Assembly: GCA_002067205.1 (NCBI GenBank)
Contig: MVQL01000211.1
Span: 62,001 to 126,000 of the forward strand
Direction: 5' to 3'
Origin: Pelotomaculum sp. PtaB.Bin104
GTDB taxonomy: Bacteria; Bacillota; Desulfotomaculia; Desulfotomaculales; Pelotomaculaceae
DNA length: 64,000 bases
Shown: one piece after another, positions 29,986 through 38,917 of the stretch
Numbering within the stretch: position 1 is the stretch's first letter
Layout of the letters: the number at the start of each line of letters is the position of its first letter
Position numbers and translations under genes: made by a program
The notes under the pieces: generated by a model
Seen by the model: only the letters and a program-made list of their open reading frames with translations
Databases searched by the model: none
What the model was told of the DNA's origin: nothing

Positions 29986-30029
29986 TTTAAAATATAGGGA
30001 AATTAATAATAAGCACTAAAAGCATTAAA

Positions 30030-30188
30030 GTGCCGGCAGGTTCAAGACAGGAAGTTGCATTACTTCAACCCAGGTTAACTGACACGGTGCTGCCGTCAAT
30101 TAAATCGGTACGCAGCAGCAAATTGCCTATGTCAACTGTACTCGAACTGCTGGAATATGAACGCTTGAAATCTGAGATTAGAAGTTAA
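30030..30188 (+). CDS. Possible 52-residue protein
   Basis: A short frame from GTG 30030 reads VPAGSRQEVALLQPRLTDTV, then two further helical-looking segments ending in ELLEYERLKSEIRS. No ribosome-binding site is convincing and no family is recognised. It lies between the surface-protein fragment and a strong hairpin. It may be another relic of the same decayed locus. Confidence 0.3.
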   Translation: MPAGSRQEVALLQPRLTDTVLPSIKSVRSSKLPMSTVLELLEYERLKSEIRS

Positions 30189-30211
30189 TATCATTTATTT
30201 CTTCGGAAGCT

Positions 30212-30245
30212 AAAAAAGCCAGGCTCGTGTTGCACGCCTGGCTTT
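30212..30245 (-). terminator. Terminator of the Hsp20-like gene
   Basis: A 9-bp stem plus a 4-bp upper stem with a two-base bulge (30215-30229 with 30233-30245). Read on the - strand it runs into six T residues. It lies 45 bases beyond the stop of the - strand Hsp20 gene. Confidence 0.82.
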
Positions 30246-30290
30246 CTGCGGTGTTCCCAGCTTTGACACTGGTTTCTCGTTTAAAGAAAA

Positions 30291-30938
30291 TTAGGAGAGG
30301 TTTACTTTTACCTTCCGCCGGGTGACCATGTCGGACTTCGGAGCGCGGATTTCCAGGATGCCGTTGGAATAAGTTGCCTCTACCAGCTCAGACTTGATGG
30401 ACGTGGGCAGGGCTACCGTACGGAACAGGCTGGTGGTCCGGTTCCCGGCAAAAGCTGTGGCCGATATGGACAGGGAGTCATCGGTAACAGTCAGGTTTAG
30501 GTCATTCAGGCTGATGTTGGGCAGCTCACAGGCTAACACGATATCGCTGTTGGTTTCATGCAGGTCTACCCGCATTTGAGCCATACCGGAGGTTGCTTGA
30601 ATCGTGTTAAAGTCAATGCCCATGGGCTGGACCTGGTTGAACATGGGGTTCCAGCTGCTGATGCCGCTGGTGGGTAAAACATTTTGGGCAAAGCTCGATG
30701 CCATCATCGGGTTTAAGCCTAAGGCCAGGGACTGGTTCAGCAGGGGATTGAAAGAGCCGGACATAACCGGGTTCATGCCAAATGCCGAGGCCTGGCTTAA
30801 GAATGGGTTGAAAGAATAGGTTACGGTATTGCCGTGAAAACTTGGTCTGAATGAAATGGGGAAAGCGGTGGCGCCGCTTTGGTAACCCTGGTTCATTGCC
30901 ACTACCTGGTTCGGATTAAAAGAAGATGAGACGTGCAT
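30291..30938 (-). CDS. Hsp20/alpha-crystallin protein with Asn-Pro-rich repeat N-terminus
   Basis: A 215-residue protein. The C-terminal third is an alpha-crystallin domain: MRVDLHETNSDIVLACELPN, LNLTVTDDSLSISATA and ATYSNGILEIRAPKSD. The first 110 residues are unusual. They carry repeated FNP and NPM motifs and two adjacent 20-residue repeats at 42-61 (SFNPFLSQASAFGMNPVMSG) and 62-81. ATG 30938 has GGGAGGG upstream. Bacillus coat proteins CotM and CotP carry Hsp20 domains, so a coat role is possible. A divergent protease gene shares its 174-bp upstream region. Confidence 0.85.
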   Translation of the reverse strand: MHVSSSFNPNQVVAMNQGYQSGATAFPISFRPSFHGNTVTYSFNPFLSQASAFGMNPVMSGSFNPLLNQSLALGLNPMMASSFAQNVLPTSGISSWNPMFNQVQPMGIDFNTIQATSGMAQMRVDLHETNSDIVLACELPNISLNDLNLTVTDDSLSISATAFAGNRTTSLFRTVALPTSIKSELVEATYSNGILEIRAPKSDMVTRRKVKVNLS

Positions 30939-31112
30939 TGATTGACCCTCCCTGATGTGATTATAAATTTATTGAAGCACGATCGATATTATTGTCATGT
31001 GCACAAAATTTATGCTACTGAATTGCATAAATATTTAAGGTTAAATTGTAATTAAGATTAACCGCAGTTGACATACTAAATTTGAAAATGACCAGGTATC
31101 GGAGGGCTTAAC

Positions 31113-32114
31113 ATGTCACGTCAAAAAAGGATGGAGATTATCAGGCAAATTGCCGATTTAAGAGGTTCCGCCGTGCTTTGTTATATTACCGGCGACCGTG
31201 AGAATGTGAATACAAGAATCGCTCCGGATGTCACCCAGGTTTTTTACCGGCATTTAGAGTTGTTTAGAGAGCGTGACCAGAAAGAGCAGAAGCAGATTGA
31301 CCTGTTTCTTTATACCCGGGGCGGGGACGTGCTTACACCCTGGCGCCTGGTGCACTTAATCCGGGAGTATACGGCACGCTTTACCGTCATTGTGCCCTTT
31401 CGCTGCTACAGCGCGGGGACCTTGCTGTGCCTGGGGGCTGATGAAATAATTATGGGCAAAATGGGTGAGCTGGGGCCTATTGACCCCAGTGTGGTCAACG
31501 CCTTTAACCCGCAGGACCCCAATAACCCGGCGGCCCGGATCCCGGTAAACATTGAGGATGTCTATTCCTACCTGGCGCTGGCCGGGGAAAAGGCCGGTGT
31601 CTGCAGCAGTGACCAGCAAGTGAAGGCGTTCACTCTGCTGGCCGAGCGGATCCACCCGCTGGCCCTGGGCAATGTCCACCGGAATTACCTGCTGATCAGG
31701 TCGCTGGCCAAAAAATTGCTGGCGATGCATCAGCAGCCGATGCGGGAGGGCAGAAGCGAGCACATCGTTGACAACCTGACCGAAAAACTATACGCCCATA
31801 GCCACATGATTTCCAGGCGTGAGGCGGCGGAGGAAATCACCCTGAACGTACTTTTCCCTGAATTAAAGCTGGAGTCGCTTATCTGGGCTCTCTATCAGGA
31901 CTATGCCGAGGACATGTCCCTGGCGGATCCCTTCAATCCGGCGGAGCAGCTGTGCGGCACCAGGACTGATTTTGAGGTAACCAGCGGTATTGTGGAATCC
32001 TTGTATGGACTGGATACCTTTGTATTTGCCGGTGTGGTTGAGCGCAAGGAATTTCCGGAGCCCGGCAAAGTGAATGTGAATATTTTAAAACAGGGCTGGC
32101 GAACGATCTCTTAA
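31113..32114 (+). CDS. ClpP-fold serine protease of the SDH (serine dehydrogenase proteinase) family
   Basis: A 333-residue soluble protein with the ClpP/crotonase fold. The oxyanion loop is LYTRGGDVLTPWRLV (Gly 70-71). The likely nucleophile is Ser 100 in RCYSAGTLLCLGADEI, followed by GELGPIDPSV. This pattern matches PF01972-type proteases. Unlike many members it has no N-terminal membrane span. ATG 31113 follows CGGAGGG. It is flanked on both sides by - strand Hsp20-type genes and followed by a 71-residue gene, forming a small proteostasis-like island. Confidence 0.85.
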   Translation: MSRQKRMEIIRQIADLRGSAVLCYITGDRENVNTRIAPDVTQVFYRHLELFRERDQKEQKQIDLFLYTRGGDVLTPWRLVHLIREYTARFTVIVPFRCYSAGTLLCLGADEIIMGKMGELGPIDPSVVNAFNPQDPNNPAARIPVNIEDVYSYLALAGEKAGVCSSDQQVKAFTLLAERIHPLALGNVHRNYLLIRSLAKKLLAMHQQPMREGRSEHIVDNLTEKLYAHSHMISRREAAEEITLNVLFPELKLESLIWALYQDYAEDMSLADPFNPAEQLCGTRTDFEVTSGIVESLYGLDTFVFAGVVERKEFPEPGKVNVNILKQGWRTIS

Positions 32115-32148
32115 CAGATGAATAATTTAGCGAAGGGGGACTTGGTAT

Positions 32149-32364
32149 ATGGAGGAAAAACATGAAGGCAGGGAGGAAAGGGTCACTTTTAACTATAAGA
32201 CGGGTGACGTTAAGTATTACGTGTTGACTGAAGGTTCGGGCTACCCGCTGGCTGAATTTACCGCCTCTAATATTACTGGGGTTGCCGGCAATAGAATGGT
32301 AATTCCGGAAAGCATCACCAAAACTGCGAAGACATCTCCTTTAATTGAAGAATCCCTATCATAA
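32149..32364 (+). CDS. Small hypothetical protein downstream of the SDH-type protease
   Basis: A 71-residue protein with ATG 32149 preceded by AAGGGGG, 34 bases after the protease stop. It is predicted soluble, with a beta-rich middle (VKYYVLTEGSGYPLAEFTAS) and a short polar tail. I recognise no family. Shared transcription suggests it works with the protease or is its substrate, which is inference. Confidence 0.65.
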   Translation: MEEKHEGREERVTFNYKTGDVKYYVLTEGSGYPLAEFTASNITGVAGNRMVIPESITKTAKTSPLIEESLS

Positions 32365-32366
32365 AT

Positions 32367-32396
32367 AAAGACCAAGAAACTTGTCTTGGTCTTTTC
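32367..32396. terminator. Bidirectional terminator between convergent genes
   Basis: A 10-bp perfect stem (32367-32376 with 32385-32394, loop AAACTTGT) lies in the 33-base gap between the + strand small gene and the - strand Hsp20-like gene. Confidence 0.7.
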
Positions 32397-32397
32397 C

Positions 32398-32820
32398 TTA
32401 TTTGTGATTTTGGTGAAGCTTGGGGAAATTTATTTCCAATAGGCCATTATTAAAGTCTGCTTTTACTTCATCTAGATCAACATTGGCCGGTGGGGCTAAT
32501 AGCCTGGTGTAAGAGCCAACGGGTCTTTCCTGATAAATATACCTGGCGCCGGGGTGTTTGCCGGCGGGGGTGGTCAAAGGGGCATTGATTGCAATTTCCA
32601 GCGCTGATATTTCCAGGTTTAATTGGCTGCCGTCAGCGCCCGACAGATCACAAACATAGACAACAGATGAGTCTGTTTCAAGGATATCTACCCTGGGAAT
32701 TATTGTTCCTGCAGCCCGGGGGTTAAAGTGCTGGTCAGGCATTGCCGACGTCATATATGGCCCCCCGCTCATCAGCGGGTAGCTGTGAGTTTCTTCCTGA
32801 ATTGCGGGATCCCTGTTCAC
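32398..32820 (-). CDS. Second Hsp20-like protein
   Basis: A 140-residue protein. The region from about residue 40 matches an alpha-crystallin domain: VDILETDSSVVYVCDLSGAD, LNLEISALEIAINAP, YTRLLAPPANVDLDEVKADF and NNGLLEINFPK. The short N-terminus has Met- and Pro-rich sequence. The start is GTG 32820 with GGAAGGGAAG upstream. It differs from the gene at 30291 and is not a recent copy. It is likely a spore- or stress-related small heat-shock protein. Confidence 0.78.
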   Translation of the reverse strand: MNRDPAIQEETHSYPLMSGGPYMTSAMPDQHFNPRAAGTIIPRVDILETDSSVVYVCDLSGADGSQLNLEISALEIAINAPLTTPAGKHPGARYIYQERPVGSYTRLLAPPANVDLDEVKADFNNGLLEINFPKLHQNHK

Positions 32821-32910
32821 GCTTTCACTTCCCTTCCTAATTGCTAATATTATGACTAAACCAGTTTGTAAATATACTGCATACCGTCAGGCATTTTGTG
32901 AGCAGATTTG

Positions 32911-32939
32911 TTGACATATTTATTTAGATATAAGACAAT
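32911..32939 (+). promoter_or_regulatory. Promoter of dapB
   Basis: TTGACA (32911-32916) matches consensus exactly. GACAAT (32934-32939) follows after 17 bases. The leader would be about 55 bases. Confidence 0.65.
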
Positions 32940-33000
32940 AAAGTTCAAAAAAGCTAATATTTCTTGTGTTAATATTTTTTAATTTCTGGGAGGTGTAAGC

Positions 33001-33801
33001 ATGCTGCGTATTGTTGTTTCCGGCGCCTACGGGCGGATGGGCCGTGAGGTGATGAAAGCAGTCTGGAAGAGTGAAGATATGGAATTGGTTGGCGCGGTAG
33101 ATAGTGCCGGCGCCGGGATAGATGCCGGTACATTATTTGAGGCCGGCGAGATTGGAGTACTATTGGAAAATAACCTGGCAGAAGCGCTGCAGAGGTGGCG
33201 CCCTGATGTGGCCGTTGATTTTACCACACCGCACGCCGTCTACCAAAACACGATCACCTGCCTTAAGTGCGGTGTGCGTCCGGTGGTGGGGACCACCGGG
33301 ATGGATGCCGGGCAAATTCAGGAAATAATCGATCTTTCCGAGAAAGCCGGCCTCGGAGGCCTAATCGCGCCGAACTTTGCCATCGGGGCTGTACTAATGA
33401 TCAAGTTTGCCGCCGAGGCGGCGCGCCACATGCCCCATGTTGAAATTATCGAGCTGCATCACGACCAAAAAATTGATGCCCCCTCCGGCACGTCAATTAA
33501 AACGGCGGAGGCAATAAGTGAACAGAGGGGAGATTTCCAGCAGGGCCTGGCAAACGAGGTAGAAAAAATAACCGGCGCGCGGGGGGGCGAGTTTGGCGGG
33601 GGCATCCGGATCCATAGTGTGCGCCTGCCCGGGCTGGTGGCCCACCAGGAGGTAATCTTCGGCGGGCTGGGCCAGACTTTGACCATTAGACACGATTCGT
33701 TCAACCGGGAATCGTTTATGCCCGGGGTGTTGGTGGGTGTCCGCAAGGCGATGCATCTGGAAAGGGTGGTTTATGGCTTAGAGAAGCTGCTTTTTGATTA
33801 G
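33001..33801 (+). CDS. dapB: 4-hydroxy-tetrahydrodipicolinate reductase
   Basis: NAD(P)H-dependent reduction in the lysine/diaminopimelate pathway. The 266 residues have the N-terminal GAYGRMGREV Rossmann loop, VDFTTPHA, the catalytic IELHHDQKIDAPSGT (His and Lys) and RHDSFNRESFMPGVL. ATG 33001 follows GGGAGGTG. It heads a run that makes both diaminopimelate for peptidoglycan and dipicolinate for spores from the same intermediate. Confidence 0.96.
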   Translation: MLRIVVSGAYGRMGREVMKAVWKSEDMELVGAVDSAGAGIDAGTLFEAGEIGVLLENNLAEALQRWRPDVAVDFTTPHAVYQNTITCLKCGVRPVVGTTGMDAGQIQEIIDLSEKAGLGGLIAPNFAIGAVLMIKFAAEAARHMPHVEIIELHHDQKIDAPSGTSIKTAEAISEQRGDFQQGLANEVEKITGARGGEFGGGIRIHSVRLPGLVAHQEVIFGGLGQTLTIRHDSFNRESFMPGVLVGVRKAMHLERVVYGLEKLLFD

Positions 33802-33890
33802 ACCGGCAACTAAATAATAACAAGCACCTCTATTTCCGCAAGCCCATATAATATGGGTAAATGGTCTCAGGGTTTTTAAGGGGGTTTTTG

Positions 33891-34787
33891 GTGATTATGC
33901 AGACAAATCTTGCAGGTATCACCGTTGCTGTTACCGGAGGCGATGCCAGGTTTCCTGTACTGGTTAAGGAACTGATCGCAGCAGGGGCCAGGGTCAATGT
34001 GCTGGGGCTGCCTGTAACCACCGATGATAAAGGGGTAACCCTTTATCAGGATATAGAAGGGTGCCTGGCGGGAGTGCAGGCGGTGGTCCTGCCGATCCTC
34101 GGCATAGACGACAAAGGCCTGTTGCACTGTGTACTGTCCGAGCAGACGTATATGCTAACCGAAGAGACAATGGCGCAGCTTCCCAAAGGGACGCATATAT
34201 TTGCCGGGCTGGCCAGCCCATTGCTCAAGCAAATGACTTCCCGCCTGGAGCTTAGGCTGATTGAGTTGATGAAATTAGACGAGGTGGCGATCTTGAACTC
34301 AATCCCGTCGGCCGAGGGAGTGGTTCAAATGGCGATGGAGCTGTTGCCGGTGACCATCCACGGCAGCTCGGCCGTGGTCCTGGGTTTTGGCCGGACCGGG
34401 CGGACACTGGCCCGCCTGTTGGGCGCTATGGGGGCAAGAACCAGGGTTGTGGCCAGAAAGCCTGCGGATCTGGCCAGGGTGACCGAGATGGGCTTAATTC
34501 CCGTCGCTCTGGAGAACATGCCCGACTGTCTGGGCGATGCCGATGTGATTTACAACACCATTCCCGCGCCGGTATTGACCGAAGAGGTTTTAGCCAAGGT
34601 CTCAACTGAAACCATAATCATTGACCTGGCTTCAGACCCTGGCGGGACTGATTTTCCAGCAGCGGCGCGCCTGGGGATCAAAGCAGTTTTGACCCCGAGT
34701 CTGCCGGGGCGGGTGGCCCCAATAAAAGCAGGCCAAATTCTGGCCCAGCCGGTAATTAGATTATTAGCGGAGCAAAGAGGCAGTTAA
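33891..34787 (+). CDS. dpaA: Dipicolinate synthase subunit A
   Basis: With DpaB, oxidises dihydrodipicolinate to dipicolinic acid in the mother cell, giving spores their heat resistance. The 298 residues have a N-terminal Rossmann-like domain (ITVAVTGGDARFPVLVKEL) and a second NAD-binding motif VVLGFGRTGRTLARLLGAMG at about 160-180. I chose GTG 33891 after AAGGGG; ATG 33897 is an alternative. It is followed immediately by dpaB. Confidence 0.94.
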   Translation: MIMQTNLAGITVAVTGGDARFPVLVKELIAAGARVNVLGLPVTTDDKGVTLYQDIEGCLAGVQAVVLPILGIDDKGLLHCVLSEQTYMLTEETMAQLPKGTHIFAGLASPLLKQMTSRLELRLIELMKLDEVAILNSIPSAEGVVQMAMELLPVTIHGSSAVVLGFGRTGRTLARLLGAMGARTRVVARKPADLARVTEMGLIPVALENMPDCLGDADVIYNTIPAPVLTEEVLAKVSTETIIIDLASDPGGTDFPAAARLGIKAVLTPSLPGRVAPIKAGQILAQPVIRLLAEQRGS

Positions 34788-34816
34788 CCGGGTTTAAGGT
34801 TATGGAGGTGCTTATG

Positions 34817-35401
34817 ATGCGTTTGCAAGGAGTCAAGGTTGGCTTTGCCTTGACTGGTTCTCATTGCTGTTTAGCCGACGTGATCCCGCAGGTGCGCAAT
34901 TTAGTCGATGAAGGGGCGCAGGTGTTTCCAATCATCAGCGACGCTGTCAATGATAACGACACCAGGTTTGGTACCAGCGAGCAGTGGAAAAAAATGCTGG
35001 AGGAGATTACCGGAAAAGAGATCGTGAATTCGATTGTGGATGCTGAGCCGATTGGTCCGCAAAAGCTGCTGGACATTTTAGTAGTTGCCCCCTGTACGGG
35101 GAACACCCTGGCCAAACTGGCCAACGGGATTACCGACAGCGCTGTATTAATGTCCGCCAAGGCGCATTTAAGAAACCAGCGCCCAGTGGTGCTGGCAGTT
35201 TCTACAAATGACGGGCTGAGCATGAACGCAAAAAACATCGGGCTGTTGCTGAATGTAAAAAATATATATATGGTGCCATTCGGGCAGGATAATCCGTCGA
35301 CAAAGCCGAATTCTTTAGTATCAAAATGGGATTTGACTGTGGATACTCTGGTGGAGGCACTAAAAGGCAAGCAGTACCAGCCATTGCTGATTGTATATTA
35401 A
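34817..35401 (+). CDS. dpaB: Dipicolinate synthase subunit B
   Basis: Flavoprotein-fold partner of DpaA (194 residues). The N-terminal KVGFALTGSHCCLADVIPQV, LLDILVVAPCTGNTLAKLAN and MVPFGQDNPSTKPNSLVSKW are characteristic. ATG 34817 lies 7 bases after GGAGGTG. An in-frame ATG at 34802 lacks a ribosome-binding site. It comes 29 bases after dpaA. Confidence 0.94.
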   Translation: MRLQGVKVGFALTGSHCCLADVIPQVRNLVDEGAQVFPIISDAVNDNDTRFGTSEQWKKMLEEITGKEIVNSIVDAEPIGPQKLLDILVVAPCTGNTLAKLANGITDSAVLMSAKAHLRNQRPVVLAVSTNDGLSMNAKNIGLLLNVKNIYMVPFGQDNPSTKPNSLVSKWDLTVDTLVEALKGKQYQPLLIVY

Positions 35402-35478
35402 GGGTGTCAAGGCTTGGTCAAAAGACACCGATAAATATAGATTATTTAATTTTATTTTATGGAGTGGGGGGTTATTTT

Positions 35479-36498
35479 TTGGGAGAGTACAAAGTTGTCG
35501 TTGTGGGCGCCAGTGGCGCGGTAGGTCAAGAGATCTTAAAAGTTCTGGACGAGCGGAACTTTCCGGTGGGGGATTTGGTGCTTTGCGCCACTTCCCGCTC
35601 TGCAGGCAAGGAAATGATTTTCCGGGGCAAATCTTACCGTGTGCAAGAAACCACACCGGATTCCTTTAATGGCGCCGATATCGTCCTTTTTGCCGGCGGG
35701 GCCGCCAGTAAAGAATTTGGGCCGGCGGCAGTCGAGCGGGGCGCCGTGATCATTGACAACAGCAGCAATTTCCGGATGGACCCGGCGGTGCCGCTGGTTG
35801 TGCCCGAGGTTAACCCGGAAGATGTGAAATGGCACAAAGGAATTATCGCCAACCCGAATTGCTCAACGATTATCGCCGTGGTGGCGCTGAAGCCCATTCA
35901 CGATGCGGCCAAAATAAAAAGAGTAGTGGTGTCGACCTACCAGGCGGTTTCAGGCGCAGGCCTGGAGGCCATTGAAGAGCTGACCACCCAGACCAGGGCC
36001 GTGCTGGAGAACAAACCAGTCACCCCGGAAGTTTTTGCTTACCAGATTGCGTTTAACCTGATCCCTCATATCGACGTCTTTATGGACCTGGACTACACCA
36101 AAGAAGAGTGGAAGATGGTGCATGAAAATCATAAGATACTGCATGATGACTCCATTGCGATTACCGCAACCACTGTGCGTGTGCCGGTATACCGCAGCCA
36201 CTCCGAGTCGATAAATATCGAAACCGAGAAAAAACTTACCGCCGCCGAAGCGAAAGCGGTGCTGACCAAAGCGCCTGGTGTGGTAGTAATTGATGACCCG
36301 GCAAATAAAAAGTATCCGATGCCGTTATTTGCCTCCGATCAGGATGAAGTTTTTGTCGGGCGGATCCGGGAGGATAACTCTATTCCCAACGGCCTCAATA
36401 TTTGGGTTGCGGCAGACCAGATCCGCAAGGGGGCGGCAACCAATGCCGTGCAAATCGCCGAGCTTCTTGTTGAGTACGGCTGTTTAAAGAAAAAATAG
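35479..36498 (+). CDS. asd: Aspartate-semialdehyde dehydrogenase
   Basis: NADPH-dependent reduction of aspartyl phosphate in lysine, threonine and methionine synthesis. The 339 residues include GASGAVGQEILKVL, FAGGAASKEF and the catalytic cysteine in ANPNCSTIIAV. The active-site His lies in the substrate region near RVPVYRSHSESIN. The start is TTG 35479, 8 bases after GGAGTGGGGGG. The frame is open for 150 bases upstream, but the family N-terminus fits this start. Confidence 0.96.
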   Translation: MGEYKVVVVGASGAVGQEILKVLDERNFPVGDLVLCATSRSAGKEMIFRGKSYRVQETTPDSFNGADIVLFAGGAASKEFGPAAVERGAVIIDNSSNFRMDPAVPLVVPEVNPEDVKWHKGIIANPNCSTIIAVVALKPIHDAAKIKRVVVSTYQAVSGAGLEAIEELTTQTRAVLENKPVTPEVFAYQIAFNLIPHIDVFMDLDYTKEEWKMVHENHKILHDDSIAITATTVRVPVYRSHSESINIETEKKLTAAEAKAVLTKAPGVVVIDDPANKKYPMPLFASDQDEVFVGRIREDNSIPNGLNIWVAADQIRKGAATNAVQIAELLVEYGCLKKK

Positions 36499-36525
36499 TC
36501 GTGTAATTTATTGAAAGGAGTAGGT

Positions 36526-37752
36526 ATGAAGTTTATTGTACAAAAGTTTGGAGGCACATCCCTGGTTAATGAGGAATTGCGCTTGAAGGTTGCCTCCAGG
36601 GTGGTGGAAGCAAAAGAGGCCGGGTATAATCCTGTGGTAGTTGTTTCCGCCATTGGGCGTCTGGGTGAGCCATATGCGACCGATACACTCCTTTCATATG
36701 CACGTACTGGAAATAAAGAGCTAACCCCGCGCGAAACCGACCTGCTCATGTCTTGCGGGGAGATCATTTCCGGGGTGATCATGTCCGCCACTATTCAAGA
36801 ACTGGGCTGCCCGGCTGTTTTTCTAACCGGCGCCCAGGCCGGGATTATAACCGATGACGGGCATAATGATGCAAAAATATTGAAGGTGGATCCACAGCAA
36901 ATTATCAGGCACGCCAGTGCGGGAAAAGTTGTTGTCGTGGCCGGTTTTCAAGGCAGCACCGGCGCCGGTGAGATCACCACCCTGGGCCGGGGCGGCAGCG
37001 ATACCACGGCAGCAGCCCTTGGTGTGGCGCTGGATGCGGAATATGTGGATATCTACACAGATGTTGATGGGATTATGACTGCCGACCCGCGTATTGTTTC
37101 CGATGCCAGGCCACTGGAGGCAGTTACCTATAACGAGATCTGCCAGTTGGCCCACGAGGGCGCTAAAGTGATCCACCCCCGGGCTGTGGAGATTGCGATG
37201 CAAAAGAGTGTCCCGCTCAGGATCAAATCTACTTTTAGCAATGCGCCGGGTACCCTGGTGACTTCGTATGGGGACCTATACCGGGATACCATTGATATAA
37301 CCAGGGACCGGATGATTACCGGCATCACTCATATCCCGGATATAACCCGGTTCAAGGTCATGGTTGAAGATGATGCGGACCGGTTGGACTTTCAGAATAA
37401 AATATTTAATTGTCTGGCCCTAGCCGACATAAGCGTGGATTTCATCAATGTCCACCCGGAAGCGATTCATTTTACAGTTCGAAATTCCGTAGCCGCAAAG
37501 GCTGCCCAGGTTCTGCAGGGTATCGGCATTAACCCCGAGCTATTGCCGGATTGCGCCAAGGTAGCGGTAGTCGGGGCTGGCATGACGGGCGTCCCTGGTG
37601 TGATGGCTAAAATTGTCGAAGCGCTGGCAAAAGAAAAAGTGCAAATTCTGCAGTCGGCGGATTCTTATACGACGATTTGGGTCCTCGTCAGAAAAGAAGA
37701 GGTTGACAAAAGCATTCAGGCCCTGCACCGGCAATTCAGACCGGGTGAGTAA
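36526..37752 (+). CDS. dapG: Aspartate kinase
   Basis: Phosphorylates aspartate, the first step of the pathway. The 408 residues start MKFIVQKFGGTSLV. The catalytic domain has TLGRGGSDTTAAALG and DIYTDVDGIMTADPRIV. Two C-terminal ACT domains (about 265-408) provide feedback control. Being next to dpaAB and asd, it matches Bacillus DapG (aspartokinase I, sensitive to diaminopimelate). The inhibitor here cannot be read from sequence. ATG 36526 follows AAAGGAG. Confidence 0.95.
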   Translation: MKFIVQKFGGTSLVNEELRLKVASRVVEAKEAGYNPVVVVSAIGRLGEPYATDTLLSYARTGNKELTPRETDLLMSCGEIISGVIMSATIQELGCPAVFLTGAQAGIITDDGHNDAKILKVDPQQIIRHASAGKVVVVAGFQGSTGAGEITTLGRGGSDTTAAALGVALDAEYVDIYTDVDGIMTADPRIVSDARPLEAVTYNEICQLAHEGAKVIHPRAVEIAMQKSVPLRIKSTFSNAPGTLVTSYGDLYRDTIDITRDRMITGITHIPDITRFKVMVEDDADRLDFQNKIFNCLALADISVDFINVHPEAIHFTVRNSVAAKAAQVLQGIGINPELLPDCAKVAVVGAGMTGVPGVMAKIVEALAKEKVQILQSADSYTTIWVLVRKEEVDKSIQALHRQFRPGE

Positions 37753-37773
37753 AAAATTAAGAAGGTGAGAGTC

Positions 37774-38658
37774 TTGACCCACGACTTTGGGTTGGTTATA
37801 ACCGCGATGGTTACCCCTTTTAACGATGATTTAACGATTAATTACAGCCAGGCGAAAAAACTGGCCTGCCAGCTGGTCAATTCCGGTTCTGACGGACTGG
37901 TGGTTGCCGGTACAACAGGTGAGTCGCCCGTACTGAGCAAAGAAGAAAAAATTGAGCTTTTTAAAACGGTCGTAGACCAAGTGGGGGGAAAGGCTGCGGT
38001 TATTGCCGGCACTGGCAGTAATTCCACCGCCGATAGCATTCTCCTGACCCAGGCGGCTCAGAAAGCCGGGGCCGACGGGGTGTTGCTGGTAGCGCCTTAT
38101 TACAATAAACCGACTCAGGAGGGGCTTTACCAACATTTCAAGGCGATTGCGGAAAGCACTGATCTGCCGGTGATGCTCTATAACATTCCAGGGAGGACTT
38201 CTGTTAATATTTTACCGGAGACTGTGGTCCGGTTAGCCCAGATCAGCAACATTGTGGCGATCAAGGAATCAAGCGGCAGCATGGATCAGGTCAGTGAGCT
38301 AAAACGCAGTCTGCCGGAACATTTTGCGATCTATAGCGGGGATGATTCCCTGACCCTGCCGATTCTCTCACTTGGCGGCAAAGGTGTCGTCAGTGTGGTT
38401 TCACACCTGGTCGGATCACGCCTTAAAGAAATGATCAATGCCTATACTTCCGGCAATACCACCCTGGCTACAAACATTCACCTGGAACTGCTGCCGGTCT
38501 TTAAAGGGATGTTTATTACCACCAACCCGGCGCCGATCAAGACCGCCCTTAATCTCAAAGGCTTGCATGTGGGCAGGCTGCGGCTGCCCATGGTGGAAGT
38601 CACCGAGCAAGAAAGAGAGCGCATAAAAGCTCTGATGGAAAAAATGAAATTGTTGTAG
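37774..38658 (+). CDS. dapA: 4-hydroxy-tetrahydrodipicolinate synthase
   Basis: Condenses aspartate semialdehyde with pyruvate. It is a TIM-barrel class I aldolase of 294 residues. Visible are [23 protein letters not shown], the Tyr motif [15 protein letters not shown] and the Schiff-base Lys in [12 protein letters not shown] chose TTG 37774, which follows AAGGTGA; GTG 37765 is an alternative. A strong terminator follows, closing the dap-dpa block. Confidence 0.95.
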   Translation: MTHDFGLVITAMVTPFNDDLTINYSQAKKLACQLVNSGSDGLVVAGTTGESPVLSKEEKIELFKTVVDQVGGKAAVIAGTGSNSTADSILLTQAAQKAGADGVLLVAPYYNKPTQEGLYQHFKAIAESTDLPVMLYNIPGRTSVNILPETVVRLAQISNIVAIKESSGSMDQVSELKRSLPEHFAIYSGDDSLTLPILSLGGKGVVSVVSHLVGSRLKEMINAYTSGNTTLATNIHLELLPVFKGMFITTNPAPIKTALNLKGLHVGRLRLPMVEVTEQERERIKALMEKMKLL

Positions 38659-38687
38659 TTACTTCACTTATATAGCGGAAATAATAC

Positions 38688-38727
38688 AACCGTGGTGAGC
38701 TGATCGCCACGGTTTATATTTCTTTTA
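38688..38727 (+). terminator. Terminator of the dapB-dapA block
   Basis: An 11-bp stem with one T-G pair (38688-38698 with 38704-38714) is followed by TATATTTCTTTT. Confidence 0.82.
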
Positions 38728-38741
38728 CCCCCCTGATCTTG

Positions 38742-38770
38742 TTGTCCCTGGGGAAAAAATAACGTATAAT
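38742..38770 (+). promoter_or_regulatory. Sigma-A promoter of the RNase J gene
   Basis: TTGTCC (38742-38747) and a perfect TATAAT (38765-38770) are spaced by 17 bases. The leader would be about 140 bases with no obvious structured element. Confidence 0.75.
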
Positions 38771-38917
38771 GGACATAATTAATAAAAAACAGTGCTTTCT
38801 TAAAGCCTTCAGTGAATAAATATTTCCCCACCTTCTCCTGAGTTTATCTCACCGGATGCTGTTTTATTAAGCTGTTTATATTTACTAGTTTCTTTGTTAA
38901 TTGAGGGAGGTGTGGAA

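Noticed and set aside
32821-33000. Lysine riboswitch before dapB
   Set aside because: The interval is too short and too AT-rich for the five-way junction; only a promoter is visible.
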